Positions 49,899-63,300 are shown, counted from the stretch's first letter. The stretch: DNA of 64,000 bases from Quillaja saponaria (GCA_029379385.1 CM055606.1:14843142-14907141); one strand, 5' to 3'. Program-made: numbers and translations. The notes: generated by a model from the letters alone, not told the origin.

Positions 49899-52025
49899 GA
49901 GTGGGCGTGCGTTATATCAAAAGCAACTAGTAGTATGATGATTGATACTTTTTTTGGTTTTGTGTAAGCTTTTAAATAAAGTTGTTTGATGCATGCTTAC
50001 ATAAAGTAAAGTCTTTTTTTAATGAGTATGAAAGAATTCGGAAAATGTTCATAATATCTTAGGAAAGATGCATTTAAAACATATGATAAGAAAATTCCTT
50101 TTGAATTTGAAAAGTGTGTTGAAATTAATAAACGTTTATACAAATTTAAAGCGTCTTTGACCTATTTGGATTGGCGTTATGGGATGCAAGTCATTTAAAC
50201 AGTGACAGGCTATACTGTTGTCTCATTTTTGTTTATCTAATTTATTATTTTTATTTCTTTCATTAAGCAAAAATTTTGATCATTATAACAAATATGGTTT
50301 TTTTTTTTTTTATAATTTACAAATAAATATGTCTTTCAAATAGAATTTTAAACAATCTAACCATTAAATAAACATAAGAGGGACAAGAAATATAATATCT
50401 ATTTATAGTTCTTGTCTCATCTATAACCTAAACGAAACTAAAAATTAAAAATTATGTCTTCAATTTGTTAAAGTTTACATTTCGCTTTATATATGTATTA
50501 TATTTAAAAGACTTCTACTCACCAAAAAGAAAACTTTGATAATTTTGAATCATAAACAGATTGAAATCACATTAGGGTAATCTCATTGATTAATCATCAT
50601 ATGTAGTGAGAGAGAAGGAGATGTATTGGCATTAAGGAATGGGGAGAGTCCTTTCGGTGTGGCTTTTTTGTTATAATAACGTGCGAACTGCCAAACAATC
50701 ACGTACAAAAGATTAGGGGGGTGAGAAAAGTGAGAAAGAAAGAATATAAAGTTAGTGAGAAAGAGAGGAGAGAGTCTGAGACAAAGACTAAGACTTTAGA
50801 GAGAGAAAAAGAGTCTTGTAAGTATGAAAAGGTGAAAGTCGTGCTTTGCTTTGCAGCAGCTGCGTGTGGAAAGCTGGAAATTAGTTGAAAAGGCAAAATT
50901 GAACAGAGAGAGAAGTTTAATACAGTCTTGAGAAAGGGACAATATGTTATAAAAAATTAATTTAATTTTTTATATAAAAAAACCGAAAATATAATAACTC
51001 GCTGTTAAATTTCCATTTATCCTTCAACAGTTGTGTAATTTCTTTTATAAAATTTGTCAAGATCTCTAATTATGATATTCCTCATCTCTTATAGCCCTCG
51101 ACCATAATGGACTAGTGATTGTTGTTTTCGACTATCTCTATATAATAGTAATGGTCTTCCCTTTCATTAATCTCTGTAGTAGCTATTGAATAATTTTAGA
51201 AAATAGTAATTATTTGTAATAATGATAAACAAATACGATATGAGTATTTATTATCTATTAGTTTTGTGTAATAATAATAAAATAAAAAACTGAATAATTA
51301 TATTTTGACTTCTTAACATTAAGATAAAAAATTTAATTTTAATTCTGGATTAAATGCCAAACAAAAAATTAAAATTAGTGTTGATTCTTAATTTTAATTT
51401 TAATTGCCTTAATCTAAACACTCATTAAAAAAAATTTGCTTTTATTTTCCATAAAAAACATTCTATCGCTTTTGGTTGTTTAAAATATTTTTTGAGAATA
51501 TTTGAAGGTGGTTGCCCCTTTTAACACACTAATACAAACAAAAACAGAGAAAAAGGTATTCAATGCAAAGACCATCACCCTCTCTCATCATCATCATATC
51601 TTTTTTATCTCTCTCTAAAAAAGGTGTTTAGCGGTGTTAGAAAAATGTAATTAATATTAAAAGTAAACACAAAAAGTAGAGCAGATTACTCTGCTCACAA
51701 AGCATTTTCCAGAAATCCTTGCAACTGAGACTGCTTCGAGCAACTCACTATTCTCCAGAAATTATCTTTCTCTGCATATACAGTATATACACTACAAAAA
51801 ACAAAACATTTTTCATGTTACACTCCTTTCCACCCATAACTGATGGAATTACCATTAACAAATTGACATGGGTGGGTTTGTTCATGTGCTCTGTAATAAT
51901 ACTTGAAAAAGTTGGTTTCTTTTTCACCACTACTTCGCTTTCTCTTTACCCTTTTTATTGTTTTGTTGGGCTATTTTGTCTTTGGATTTTTGGTTATCAG
52001 TTCAGATATGATGGAGTTACAAAAG

Positions 52026-52062
52026 TAGAGAGAGAAAGAGAAAGAGAAAGAGAGAGAGAAAT
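52026..52062 (+). promoter_or_regulatory. GA-repeat tract in the SMAX1 leader or promoter
   Basis: AGAGAGAGAAAGAGAAAGAG and its continuation lie about 550 bases before the SMAX1 ATG. GA tracts at this position are common in plant promoters and 5' UTRs and are bound by BBR/BPC GAGA-type factors. Whether this one is transcribed is unknown. Confidence 0.4.
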
Positions 52063-52607
52063 GGGGGGGTTCTTCTGAAGGAAGGGATCTGATCTTTCAT
52101 TTTCGCGTTGAATTTTCTTTTAGCTTTTTGGGCGACACATACATACACACACATAGAAGAGAAAGAGTAAGGAAGCAAGCTGCAAAAAGAGAGAAGAAAG
52201 AAAAACCAAATAGAAATTAGATCCTGTGGGAAACTTAAAGCTAACCCATTACTTTCTTGATTTTGTTTGTGTTTGTAAAAAGTTCCTCTGTGATTCTTTT
52301 GCCAACCCACTACACCTTAGAAAATGAAAATTTGTCAATATTGAAGCCTGTTCCAATCCATACTTCAAATTTTCTTTATCCTGGCTTGTGGATTTTAGCT
52401 GATAATTCTGAATTTCACACATTCATAGCTTCTTTGTTTTTCCATAAAGCCGAAGTTCCAAAAAAGAAAAAGCCAGAGAGAGACAGACAGGATAAGATTC
52501 ATTTGGGTTTCTCAGGCTATTAACCACACCAAGGAGTCCAAAAATTGAAGCTTTTAGAGATAATAGATTTGGGTTTGTTTTGGAGATTGCAAATTTTCAA
52601 TTAGGAA

Positions 52608-55600
52608 ATGAGAGCAGGATTAAGCACGATCCAGCAAACCCTAACGCCTGAGGCGGCGAGTGTTCTGAATCATTCGATCGCCGAGGCCGGCCGTCGTAAC
52701 CACGGGCAAACGACACCGCTTCATGTGGCTGCGACGCTTCTGTCTTCGCCGTCTGGTTATCTACGCCAAGCATGTATCAAATCACATCCAAATTCGTCTC
52801 ACCCACTTCAGTGCAGAGCGCTAGAGCTCTGTTTCAGTGTCGCGCTGGAGCGCCTACCCACTGCTCAGAACATGAGCTCAGGGATGGAACCTCCAATTTC
52901 CAATGCTTTAATGGCTGCCCTGAAGCGAGCTCAAGCTCATCAACGTCGAGGTTGCCCAGAACAGCAGCAGCAGCAACCTCTATTAGCTGTGAAAGTGGAG
53001 CTTGAACAGCTTATCATATCAATTCTTGATGATCCCAGTGTTAGTAGAGTTATGAGGGAAGCTAGTTTTACGAGCCCAGCTGTTAAAGCCACGATCGAAC
53101 AATCTCTAAATTCACCGACAGTGAATTCGACTTCGATAGGACTTGGATTTCGGCCACCGACTGTGGCACCAGCAGCTCCACCTGGTCGGAATTTGTATCT
53201 AAATCCGCGGTTGCAGCAGGGGAGTGCGGTCCAATTGGGACAGCAGAGGGGTGAGGAAGTGAAACGGATTATTGATATATTGTTGAGGACGAAGAAGAGT
53301 AATCCTGTATTGGTTGGTGAATCGGAGCCAGAGGCTTTGATAAAGGAGCTGTTGAAGAAAATTGAGGATAAAGATTTGGGAGACGGACCTCTTAACAATG
53401 TTAAGGTGATTCATTTAGAGAAGGAGCTTCCTTCAGATAAATTACAAATACCCACGAGGCTTAATGAATTGGGCGATTTGGTTGAGAGCCAAATGGGAAA
53501 TTCTAATTGCAAAGGTGTTGTTCTTTACTTGGGTGACTTAAAATGGCTTGTGGAGCAGCTGACTTTTGGGGTGTCCGGTTCAGGTCAGGTAGTCAGTGAG
53601 GCAGGGCGGGCTGCAGTTATGGAGATGGGTAAGTTATTGGCAAGGTTTGGAGAGGGTAGTACTGGCCGGCTTTGGTTGATCGGAACTGCTACTTGTGAGA
53701 CTTACTTGAGGTGTCAGGTCTATCATCCTTCCATGGAAAATGATTGGGATTTGCAGGCAGTGCCAATTGCTGCTAGAGCACCTCTTCCAGGGATGTTTCC
53801 AAGGTATTTTTGCTTTTATTCATTTCATTTCATCACTATGATGCTGTAATTAAACTTAGTTTACTTTACATTTTGATCATGAAGTAGAGAGTGCTTGTTT
53901 CAAGGCCCTCAATGGAATTGTCGTCAAGAGGAGCCATATCTTCTTTAATCATTATACTCATGTGCCATAACATCAAATAGGAAGCTGCAGATGTAATATA
54001 TTCATCTGCATAAATTATATATCTTCCACATGTGATGGGAAATCAGAATTTCAGTTTATGAATCCTTTATGATTTTATTGGTGTACTTGAGATATCATTG
54101 GACCCATGCTGATCTAAAATTCAGATTTTAAAAACCAGAAGCTTCCTTGATTTGGAGTGTTAGGTGATTTTGATTACTGAATGGAATCTTCCATGACAAA
54201 ATCGAAGCCTAAATGGTTTTGTTTTGATTATAAAGAATTGATTGTTAACTGTTCCTATTTCAAGTTGTCTGTTTTAATCACTCTTTTTTTATTTTTTTAT
54301 AACTAGGTTTGGGACCAATGGGGTTCTTGGTAGCTCTCTGGAGTCTTTGTCCCCATGGAAGGGCTTTCAAACTGCGACAATTACTCCACCTAGGCGAGCC
54401 TCTGAGAACTTAGATCCTGTTCAAAGAGCAAATTGCTGCCCACAATGCATGCAAAACTATGAGCAAGAAGTAGCAGGTATTAGGGAGGATTTCGAGAAAT
54501 CTGATTCTGAAATCAAGTCAGAGGCAGCTCGATCTGCATTGCCACTGTGGTTGCAGAACGCTAAAGCTGATAATGGTGATGCACTAACAATAGATCAGAT
54601 TCAGGTAAATCCAGCTACAGAAGAAATTCTTCCAATTAACTGTTTCTTTTTCTTTTTGTGCGTGTTTTCCAGGTGCTTCACAATGTATGTATGGAGTTGA
54701 TAATTGTTATCTTTTGTTCTCAATAGACTAAAGACCAAGAAATGATCCTGAAGAAGAAGACTCAGGAACTGCAGAAGAAATGGCTTGACGCATGCTTGCA
54801 TTTACATCCTAATTTCCATCAGAAAAGTCTCAGCTCCGAGAGAATTGCTCCAACAACTTTCTCAATGACGGGCTTGTACAGTTCAAATTTGCTTGGTCGT
54901 CAACCCCTCCAACCCAAATTACAGCTGAATAGCAGTCTTGGAGGCACTCTGCAATTGAACCCGAATCCAATTCCTTGCCAGCCCTCAGCACGGGTGGCTA
55001 CCCCACCGGGAAGTCTAGTAAGGACTGACCTAGTCCTTGGGCAAACAAAGGTTGCAGATACAACACCAGAAAAAACTAATAAAGATCAAGTTAAGGACTT
55101 TTTGGGCTGTAGATCTTCTGAACCACAGAACAAGATCCAAGAATTGCAGAGCAATAAACTACTAGGCACCCTAGATGCTGACTCATTCAAAAAGCTCCTC
55201 AAAGGTCTGATGGAGAAGGTGTGGTGGCAGAGGGATGCTGCATCTGCAGTGGCTACAACCGTGACCCATTGTAAATTGGGAAATGGGAAAAGGCGTGGTA
55301 CTGGCTCCAGGGGTGACATGTGGTTACTGTTCATGGGTCCTGACAGAGTTGGCAAAAAGAAAATGGCCTCAGCTCTTTCTGAGTTGCTAACTGGGTCAAA
55401 TTCAATAATGATCTCTCTTGGTTCACGACGTCGTGATGGAGAATCAGATGTGAGCCTCCGTGGTAAAACAGCCCTTGATCGGATTGCAGAAGTGGTAAAG
55501 AGGAATCCCTTTTCAGTTGTTATGCTTGAGGAGTTTGATGAAGCAGATATGCTTGTCCATAGGAGCATAAAACGAGCAATGGAGAGAGGTCGGCTTGCTG

Positions 55601-56349
55601 ATTCTCATGGCCGTGAAATTAGTCTTGGAAATGTCATATTTATTCTTTCTGCAAAATGGTTGCCGGATAACCCCAAATACTTGTCAAGTGGCATTACGCT
55701 TGATGAAGAAAAGCTTGCCAGCTTAGGAAGGGGAGGTTGGCGTTTAAGGCTATCAGTTGGGGAGAGGACTGCAAAACGCCGAGCCAATTGGCTGCTTAAT
55801 GAAGACAGGTCAACAAAGCCCAGGATAGAGATGGGATCAGCTTTATCATTCGATCTCAATGAAGCTGCAGATGCAGAGGATGACAGAGGAGATGGTTCCC
55901 ATGATTCCAGTGTCCTTACAGTCGAGCATGAAGTTGATCATGGCCTCAACAATAGTTTATCACATGCAACTCCAAATATATCCCGCGAGCTGCTTGATGG
56001 TGTAGATGATGCTATTCTCTTCAAGCCTGTGGACTTCAACCCTATACGTCGTAACATCACAAGCTTCCTAACCAAAAAAGTTTCCGTCATTATTGGCAAT
56101 CAGGCTACAATTGAAGTACAAGAAGAGGCACTTGAAAAGATTACTAGGGGAGTTTGGCTAGGCCAAACAGGCATAGAAGAATGGATAGAAAAAGTGTTGG
56201 TTCCAAGCTTTCAGCAACTCAAGGAATGCCTTCCTAGTAGCAATGCTGATGGTGATGAACCAATTGTTGTTAGGCTTGAATCTGATGGCAATTCGGACAG
56301 CGGGAGCTGTGGAGATTGGCTACCGAGTAGTGTCAGGGTGGTGGGGTGA
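52608..56349 (+). CDS. SMAX1: SMAX1/SMXL2-type Clp-ATPase-like repressor of karrikin/KL signalling
   Basis: Three exons: 52608-53803, 54307-54604 and 54727-56349, in phase, encoding 1038 residues (Arabidopsis SMAX1 is about 990). The start MRAGLSTIQQTLTPEAASVL matches the family closely. The order is: double Clp-N domain (about 8-180); a degenerate first ATPase-like domain (about 220-400, GESEPEA where a Walker A would be); a linker; and a second ATPase-like domain from about 695 with a P-loop-like GPDRVGKKKMA (about 701). LRGKTALDR at about 741 is the RGKT degron-type loop, followed by VVMLEEFDEADM. An EAR motif FDLNEAAD (about 872), which recruits TOPLESS, is present, and the C-terminal end is VDDAILFKPVDF. 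The nuclear protein represses transcription until KAI2 and the F-box protein MAX2 mark it for degradation, and it controls germination and seedling growth. All features are intact. The clade is secure; SMAX1 versus SMXL2 is not resolved. Confidence 0.96.
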
Positions 56350-59231
56350 AATGGTTGAGGGGGGCATTGGTGGTATTTTCTCAAATTAATCTGGGTAATG
56401 ATGTAAATATACACTGGCGGGGGTAGTCAAGACGGTTGGGACTTGGGAGGGCAGAGAAAAAATGGTTAAAAGTGGAGTCACTGACTGAGCCGAACGGTTT
56501 AGCAGCAGACAATATGGCAGCCCGTTGCTACTTTTTCTTTAAAATTTTAAACGTTCTTTAATTACCCTCATAGCAGTATTTATTTTTGTAAGCATAGGTA
56601 ATAGGTATTTATATTAATTAAAGGGACGATGATTATCAATAAGATATATGAGGCATTCCTCTTTACTAATCTCTGCAAATTCTTTTTAAAAAAAATGGAT
56701 TTATTATTTTTAATTTTTATTTAGTAGTTAAGTGTCTCTACTAGTTATGTGTATGCTTTTTCACGTTCATTCACTTTTAAATGTGTATGGGGTAGACGCG
56801 GAATGTGTTTGAATAATTCTTCCTTAGAAGGACAAATTGAGATGCTAGCAATCATGACTTATTCAACAATTTAATGATGGCCATATTTGACTCTAAGAAA
56901 CCATGCATGTGTTCTCATATATTACGTCCTGTTTTTTTCAACAAACAAAGCCGCCATGTATACTTACATTTCTCTTCAATATTACATTGTTAAAATATAT
57001 AAAGTAAATATTGAGATTTTCTGCAAATATGTATATATATTTTGTCCAAACATAAAAATAGCTCTCTTTATAATTTTTTTTTTTCTTTCTAAAGTGCAAG
57101 TGTTGCAACTTGGTAGGGCATCATGTGAATGTGAATGTGTAATTAGAGAGAGAAAGAGAGAAGAAATTTTGATGATGAATCAACCGAGCATTGATGAGAG
57201 TCAGAGAATATACTTAAATCACAAGGAAAAAGAAAGCGACACTGGTTTTGTCTGCATGCAGAAAAAAAGTTAAAAAAGTTAGGGGAGGTGAAAAAGGCAG
57301 TGTGGTGTCTTCTTCTCCAACCACATGCCTTTACACCTTTATACTTGTGTTTTGTGTCTCCTTCCATATGTCATTTCAGCCTTTTGGGAATACAACCAAA
57401 TAACCCAACCACTCTCACTTTCTTCCCCACACTCCAACTCTCCTCCTACCTTTGGACAACCTTAATTTCTTTTATCTATAATAAGTAATTATATATGTAA
57501 TCCTTTAAGTTCCTATTTCTAGGGCCTTTTGTTCTAATTTGTGTACCTAATTTAGTAAAAGGCAGCTCCTTTTTCCACAATTTTTTTTTTTGCATTCATT
57601 ATTTGCTTGTTGGGGTTTGATTCTTAAAACACGTTTTGACTCTATGAATTTGTTTTCATAAGTCAAAAAAGCAAAATGTAAAGTGGGGAAAAGAGGTGCA
57701 TTTCTAGAAGAGGGTGAGACCAGATGGTTCAAGTCAAGTGGGAAACTTGGACATGGAAATGAAGTAAGTTTGATATGATTACATGACATGACCCAGCCTA
57801 ACTTAGTGTTAGATTGCCAGATGAACTACTTTTTAGTAGGATTATCATGATTCTAATAGTTAAATTATCTTCACACGCTGAGAGACTTCCAAGTCAACGA
57901 CAAATATCAATTAGTTTCTCCAAAAGTTTGTTAAAGTATGGTATATAGCTTAGAAAAGAAAAATATACGAGCTTTTCACATTATGTTAGGTCTACTTTAT
58001 CTGAGTTGCTTTAATTTGTAAGATGATGATTAACGTTTCACGCCCAATATCATCGACAAAAATAGTGTTTTGTATTACAAGGTTATAATGTGTTTGATTT
58101 ATGTTATAGATCAATTGAGAACGTTTTAATGCATTAAAAAGATCGATTGTAACATCTACAAGAGAAAAAATTATATAGTAAAATTTAATTTAATTATTAC
58201 TAATAAAAACATCAAATTATATTTTCTTCCTATTTTTTTTTTCATGAATTTAATATTATAATTCTTCAACATGTCTTACCTAACCCTAAAAAGCAAAAGG
58301 ATTGTCTTCATACTGAATACATTAATATGTTTTACTACCTTTTAGTAGTGGGATGCTGACATCTGAAGCATAGATAGTACATAGTTTAATTAACTATAAG
58401 TAATATATTATATAGGTATACAAAGATAGAATTGTAGGTTAAGATATGGTGTCATGCATTCCCTTTCCACTATCTTATTAATTAATCAATATATGAACAT
58501 TGGATATTTTATTATATTTAGATTTAAAGATAAACAACTGCTTAGGAGATATTTAATATAATAAAGAATGTGAGGTAGGTTGGAATAGGTATGGAACAAG
58601 TAGATGACAAAGCAAAACATGCATGCCTTTTTTCTTCCTCATCTCTTTGTAGATATATATGCAGGCTTTTAGATCACCAATGCTTTACCTGTTCCCTCTT
58701 CTCTATTCCCTTATGCTTAAATTAACAATTTAATCAACTTGTTCTTCACATTAGTGGATGAGTGGGCCTATAACAATTGAAATAATATTGGCACCACAAC
58801 CTTTATAACTAGTTAATTCATAAACTCTTTTCGTAATGACTAATAGGCTTATAAGCCTCTCACATGAAAAATAAAATAAAATGAAAATGAAAAGAGATAG
58901 GATTAAGTTATTAATTGTGATCTTGTCAAAACTACTCCATATTTGACAACCACCACCAGTGGACCAAAAACTAAACAAATTAATCAACCCATGGATGTTT
59001 AGCAGGTTTGCATCAGATAAACTATTTTAATTAGTTACTTTATTACCTATGAAACCTCTAAAATTCCTTAAAATTTATACTTGTTCTTTAATTTTAACCA
59101 TTTACACTATTTCTTTTAAATTTTAATTTTAACCTTCCGAGTAGTATAATTTTAAATTTTTATTACTTTTATTTAAATAATAAATTAAAAATTATACTAA
59201 AAATATACCTTTTTTTTTATTCTAAATCCTA

Positions 59232-59320
59232 ATCCTAAGCCAAAACATAACCCTAATCCTAACTCCAAGTCTAAGCCTAAACCTAAACCTAACCTAATTC
59301 TAATTCTAATTCTAATTATT
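59232..59320. repeat. Degenerate telomere-like tract
   Basis: Repeated CCTAA/CCCTAA/CCTAAAC words (for example CCTAAACCTAAACCTAACC near 59276) followed by three TTCTAA units. The plant telomere unit is CCCTAAA. No terminal structure is seen, so this is an interstitial array. Confidence 0.6.
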
Positions 59321-59395
59321 TAATCATAATTTTATTAAAATTTGTTTTAAAAGAGTTGTTGTTAACAAAACTTAAGAGAATTCTATTACTTATTA

Positions 59396-59795
59396 TTTAG
59401 GCTTATTTACTGTTTTGGTCCTTCAAGATTATATTAATTTTTAGTTTGATCATCCAAAAATTTTCTCAATCATTTTTATCTTTCAATATTCAAAAATTCT
59501 CAATCAAATTCTATTTTTTTCATTTTATATGTATTAATTAATAAAATAACCATACTTGAAATAAAGATATTAACGTACCTAAATTATTTTTAAATCTTGT
59601 AAAACAAAATTTGATCATTTTATTATTAAATTATGTTAAATGATTATATTTCTGCATAACATATAAATGAGATAATGTAACTTGAGTGAAAAATTCTGAA
59701 TCTTAGAAGATGAAATTGACTAAAAACATTCTTATAGGACTAAATTAAAAACTAAGGCAATATTGAGGGATTAAAATAGTAGTTAAACCTATAAT
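59396..59795. mobile_element. MITE-like inverted-repeat element
   Basis: The left end (TTTAGGCTTATTTACTGTTT, then TGGTCC) matches the reverse of the right end (TATAGGTTTAACTACTATTT, then TAATCC), and the match continues through TTTTTAGTTTGATC / TTTTAATTTAGTCC. About 400 bp, non-coding. Confidence 0.6.
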
Positions 59796-60378
59796 TTATC
59801 AAGAATTAAGTGTTTGTTAGAAATATTATTCTCGCTTGTTCTATTTTATATAAAATTATAAATAATACTGCAACTATAAGAATAGTTTATCGAAAAAGTG
59901 TTTTCAAAACAGTTATTAAGGTAATATATATGGAAAGTTTATACCATTTATTGTAATGGATTGGTATGATACTAATATTATTTAATATATAAGTTACTAC
60001 TTTTTAAAGAGTTTAAAATGTTACAATTATACCTTAATAAGTGTCATAATATAAAAATAGAGGTTAGAAAAACCCTATAACGAATTGATTTTTGTGCCAA
60101 ATTTATTTTGGGTGTAATGCAAGATAAACTCAGTTGAAGGTATATGGGCTTCTAACTTTCGGGCCAATAATGGGCTAATTGTATTTTGGTAACTTGGGCT
60201 ATACAATGTACACTCACTATTTTGGATGCATTTGGTCTTTGTTTGGTTGAGATGAAAATCTAAAAATCTAATATTGGAATCAAGTATTCATCAAAATTTA
60301 GAAGACATGGACGAGAGACAGGTAGTAGAAAAATATGAGGGGACTAGCCAAGTCAGTTCGTAGATAATAATTTTGATA

Positions 60379-63300
60379 ACGGTCAGAGAAGCTATTGCTT
60401 CTTCTTCTCCGTTTTGTTTCAATTTATATTCCCTCTCTCATCTAAATTCCAAAGCCTCTGGAAGACTGAAAAGCTCAACCTGCAGAGCTAGCTTCTCTAT
60501 CCAAAGAAGACCCAACAGCACTAAATCATGGAAAACTGACCTTCTTTTAAGCAGGTATGATATGTAAAATTCCCTTTTCCATTTTTCGACACCCAGTAGT
60601 TTCTAGGCTAGTCTTCAAAAATTGGCCTTCGCGATTGATTTCCATCTGGGTTTTCCATTTGACAGTGCTTGTGTTCTGCTTTGTGTAATAAGCTTATAAT
60701 AATGCAAGATACTAATATAAGCACATTCTGTGAAGACTGATCTTCTACTTGTAATTTAATCAACTACAACTTAAATGCAGTTTAAGTGATGGCAATGAAA
60801 CTGGCTTGTAATGGTTCTTGGTCAATTTGCCAGTTCAACAGTTTTATATCTCTAGGTCCGAGAGTGACTAAGTTAGGGGCTAAAAGGAACGCAACTTTAC
60901 TTTATTCCAATGGGAGAGGCTAAATGTTTTTGCAGCTAAATGCGCAACTCTATGCGACACAATATTAGTAAGTTCCACTAAGAATAAAACTTTCTCCAAA
61001 TGTTCCTGCAGAATACTGTTTTCGACATTTAAATTCTGTTTTCTTTAACTACTTGACCAGGTTTGGGAAAAATTCTTCTCGTTCTACTTTGGAACAACTT
61101 GACAAACTGCTAAATTCCTTTTATCAAGTTCTTACTTTTCAGAGTTTCCCTTTTCTTTTTCTACTAAGCATATTGTGAGTACTGAGTAGTGCGTTGATTC
61201 CGGGCGAAAATTGCAAATCCTTTGTGATGAAAGGGAGCTAGTTTGAAATGAAACATACTTCACAAATTGCTTTATTGATTTTTGCAAATTACTTTTACAG
61301 AGGAATTTAATGATGTTACTCTAGTTTCAAACCAAATCTCATTTGTCCCACTTGAACTGGAACATGGTTCAGATTGAGGGCCAGTTTTTCCATTGTTTTG
61401 TTATATTTCTGTGAGAAGCTGCTGAATGAGGAAGCTTTTAAAATGGAATAGGAAATTTTCATTTTTTATAGTTTTTCTTATGAACTATATAAGATTGCTA
61501 TGAAAGGAACAAAATAAAAACAAAATTTCACCAGCTTTTCAAAAACCAACCTCTAACCTGCTTCGAGAAGAAGAAAAGGGTGGCCTCAGTCAAAACTACA
61601 CAATGCAAAACTGGCCCCAAATTTTTAATTTAAGTAGATGGTTTGGTAGTACTAGAAACAGCAGCAAAATAGCTTGTGTAGTCTGTATCTTTTCATCGAA
61701 TATTAGTTTGGAATCCCTCTTAATAGGAATATGGATTCTGTAAGAGCAAAGAATAATACTTCAGCTCAAAAAAGCAGAAAAGTCACTTTTTATGTGGTCA
61801 AATGGCTAACATCTAGAGCTTTCCAGGCATAAGAACTTTTTGTAGTTGGAAATTTTTATCTCTCCTGCTTATCTGAATTCCTTTTCAGCTGTGAGGCTTC
61901 AAGTTTTGATCCCTTGGGTATCAATTCAGATGTATATTCTGCTCTAAATTCTACACGGGATTGTCTTGAGTGCTTGTTTTCACAAACACTTAAGAGTACT
62001 TCTAGTACGAAAAGGGAGAAACCTAACTCAGCTCGAGGTGTAGCGGGTTTGTATCTTGACTTTTTGATTCAGTCCTTAATTAACTTTAAGTTCTGATTGA
62101 TTCTATAAGTTTTTGAAGTTAATGGGAAATTTGGAATGGTTTGGCATTGGCAGCTGCAATAGAGGATGACTCAAACGATTTTGGGGACTTCTTCAAAGGT
62201 CCATTACCGGGAAAGTTTCTCAAGCTTTTGGTATATCTTGCCTTATCTCGTCTTGGCATATACATTCCTCTTGGTGGGGTCAATTGGGATGCTTTTGTTG
62301 GCAACCTGGATCAGAACAGTTTACTGAGCACTTTGGATTCATTTTCTGGAGGAGGTATTGGCAGACTTGGTATATGTTCCCTTGGTATTGTTCCTTTCAT
62401 CAATGCACAGATTGTCTTCCAGCTTCTAGCACAAATTTACCCCAAGTTGCAAGATCTTCAGAGAAGAGAAGGTGAAGCAGGAAGAAAGAAAATTCTTCAA
62501 TATACTCGATATGCTTCGGTGGGATTTTCCATTGTACAGGTGAGGACTTGAGCTGAATTAAATTGAAACATTCAGCTCATTGGTTGTTGGTATCCGTGTC
62601 AAGAAAATCAATATATAAATCAAAATGTTTCTACAACGAGGTCCATAATGTATGCTGCAGTAAACCTGCTGACATATGGACAAGATTGTTGTGCTATACT
62701 TTATCTTATGGTGTAGAATGAGCTGTATTAATCATCCTTGATTTTCTTTTCAGGCAATTGGCCAAGTACTCTACCTTCGTCCCTACGTTAATGACTTCAG
62801 TACACAGTGGATTCTCTCTTCTATTACCTTACTAACGCTTGGCTCTGTACTTACGACATACATTGGCAAACGAATCTCAGACCTAAAACTTGGAAATGGA
62901 ACCTCTCTTTTAATATTCACAAGCATTATCTCCTACTTGCCAGCTTCTTTTGGTAGGACTATTGCGCAGGTGTTTCAGGATGGTAATTACATTGGACTTG
63001 CCGCCATCATTGTTTCCTTCATTCTGTTGGTACTTGGTATTGTTTATGTTCAGGTAAGGGATTCTTATTTGTTAAACAGAGATCTTCTTACTGTAAGTAA
63101 AGAAATGTTTGCAATGATATCAGCAAAGATTTTCAGGAAGCAGAGAGAAAAATTCCACTTAACTATGTCTCAAGTACACCAGCAGAACTGGAGGACTTCA
63201 AAAGTCTGCTTACCTACCTTTTAAGGTCCCCCCTTCCTTTTGCATCTTTTCCCAGATTTTAGTTTTATGCTTCTGTATTCTCAATATTATAATGCTTTGA

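Larger units (their letters stand above)
40270..51990. other. Long gene-poor interval upstream of SMAX1
   Basis: Apart from the weak small frame at 41678, a MITE at 44842 and simple repeats, I find no gene or RNA gene. Most of it is AT-rich with many poly-A and poly-T runs; TA-rich tracts lie near 43662-43680, 44021-44036 and 44207-44226. About 50700-50940 is rich in GAGAAAGAGAG. Some distal SMAX1 promoter sequence is likely within the last 1-2 kb. Confidence 0.5.
56350..60372. other. Intergenic space between SMAX1 and the plastid SecY gene
   Basis: No gene found. The first few hundred bases are the SMAX1 3' region. A GA-rich tract lies near 57142-57165. The short open frames around 57.1-57.8 kb are low in complexity. 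A telomere-like tract and a MITE are listed separately. Confidence 0.5.

Noticed and set aside
51719..52523. Open frames of 119 and 88 codons upstream of SMAX1
   Set aside because: One ends in the GA-repeat tract and the other begins at a non-ATG codon. Neither resembles a protein; they are leader or promoter sequence.
53199..53414. Minus-strand frames overlapping SMAX1 (also 52940-53398, 55086-55568 and 55605-55859)
   Set aside because: They are shadows of the strongly conserved plus-strand coding sequence.
60306..60363. A mini first exon for SCY2 (ATG GAC GAG AGA CAG at 60306, spliced to 60364)
   Set aside because: Phase would fit, but the intron would be only 43 bases, below the usual plant minimum of about 60-70, and the peptide does not resemble the family start.
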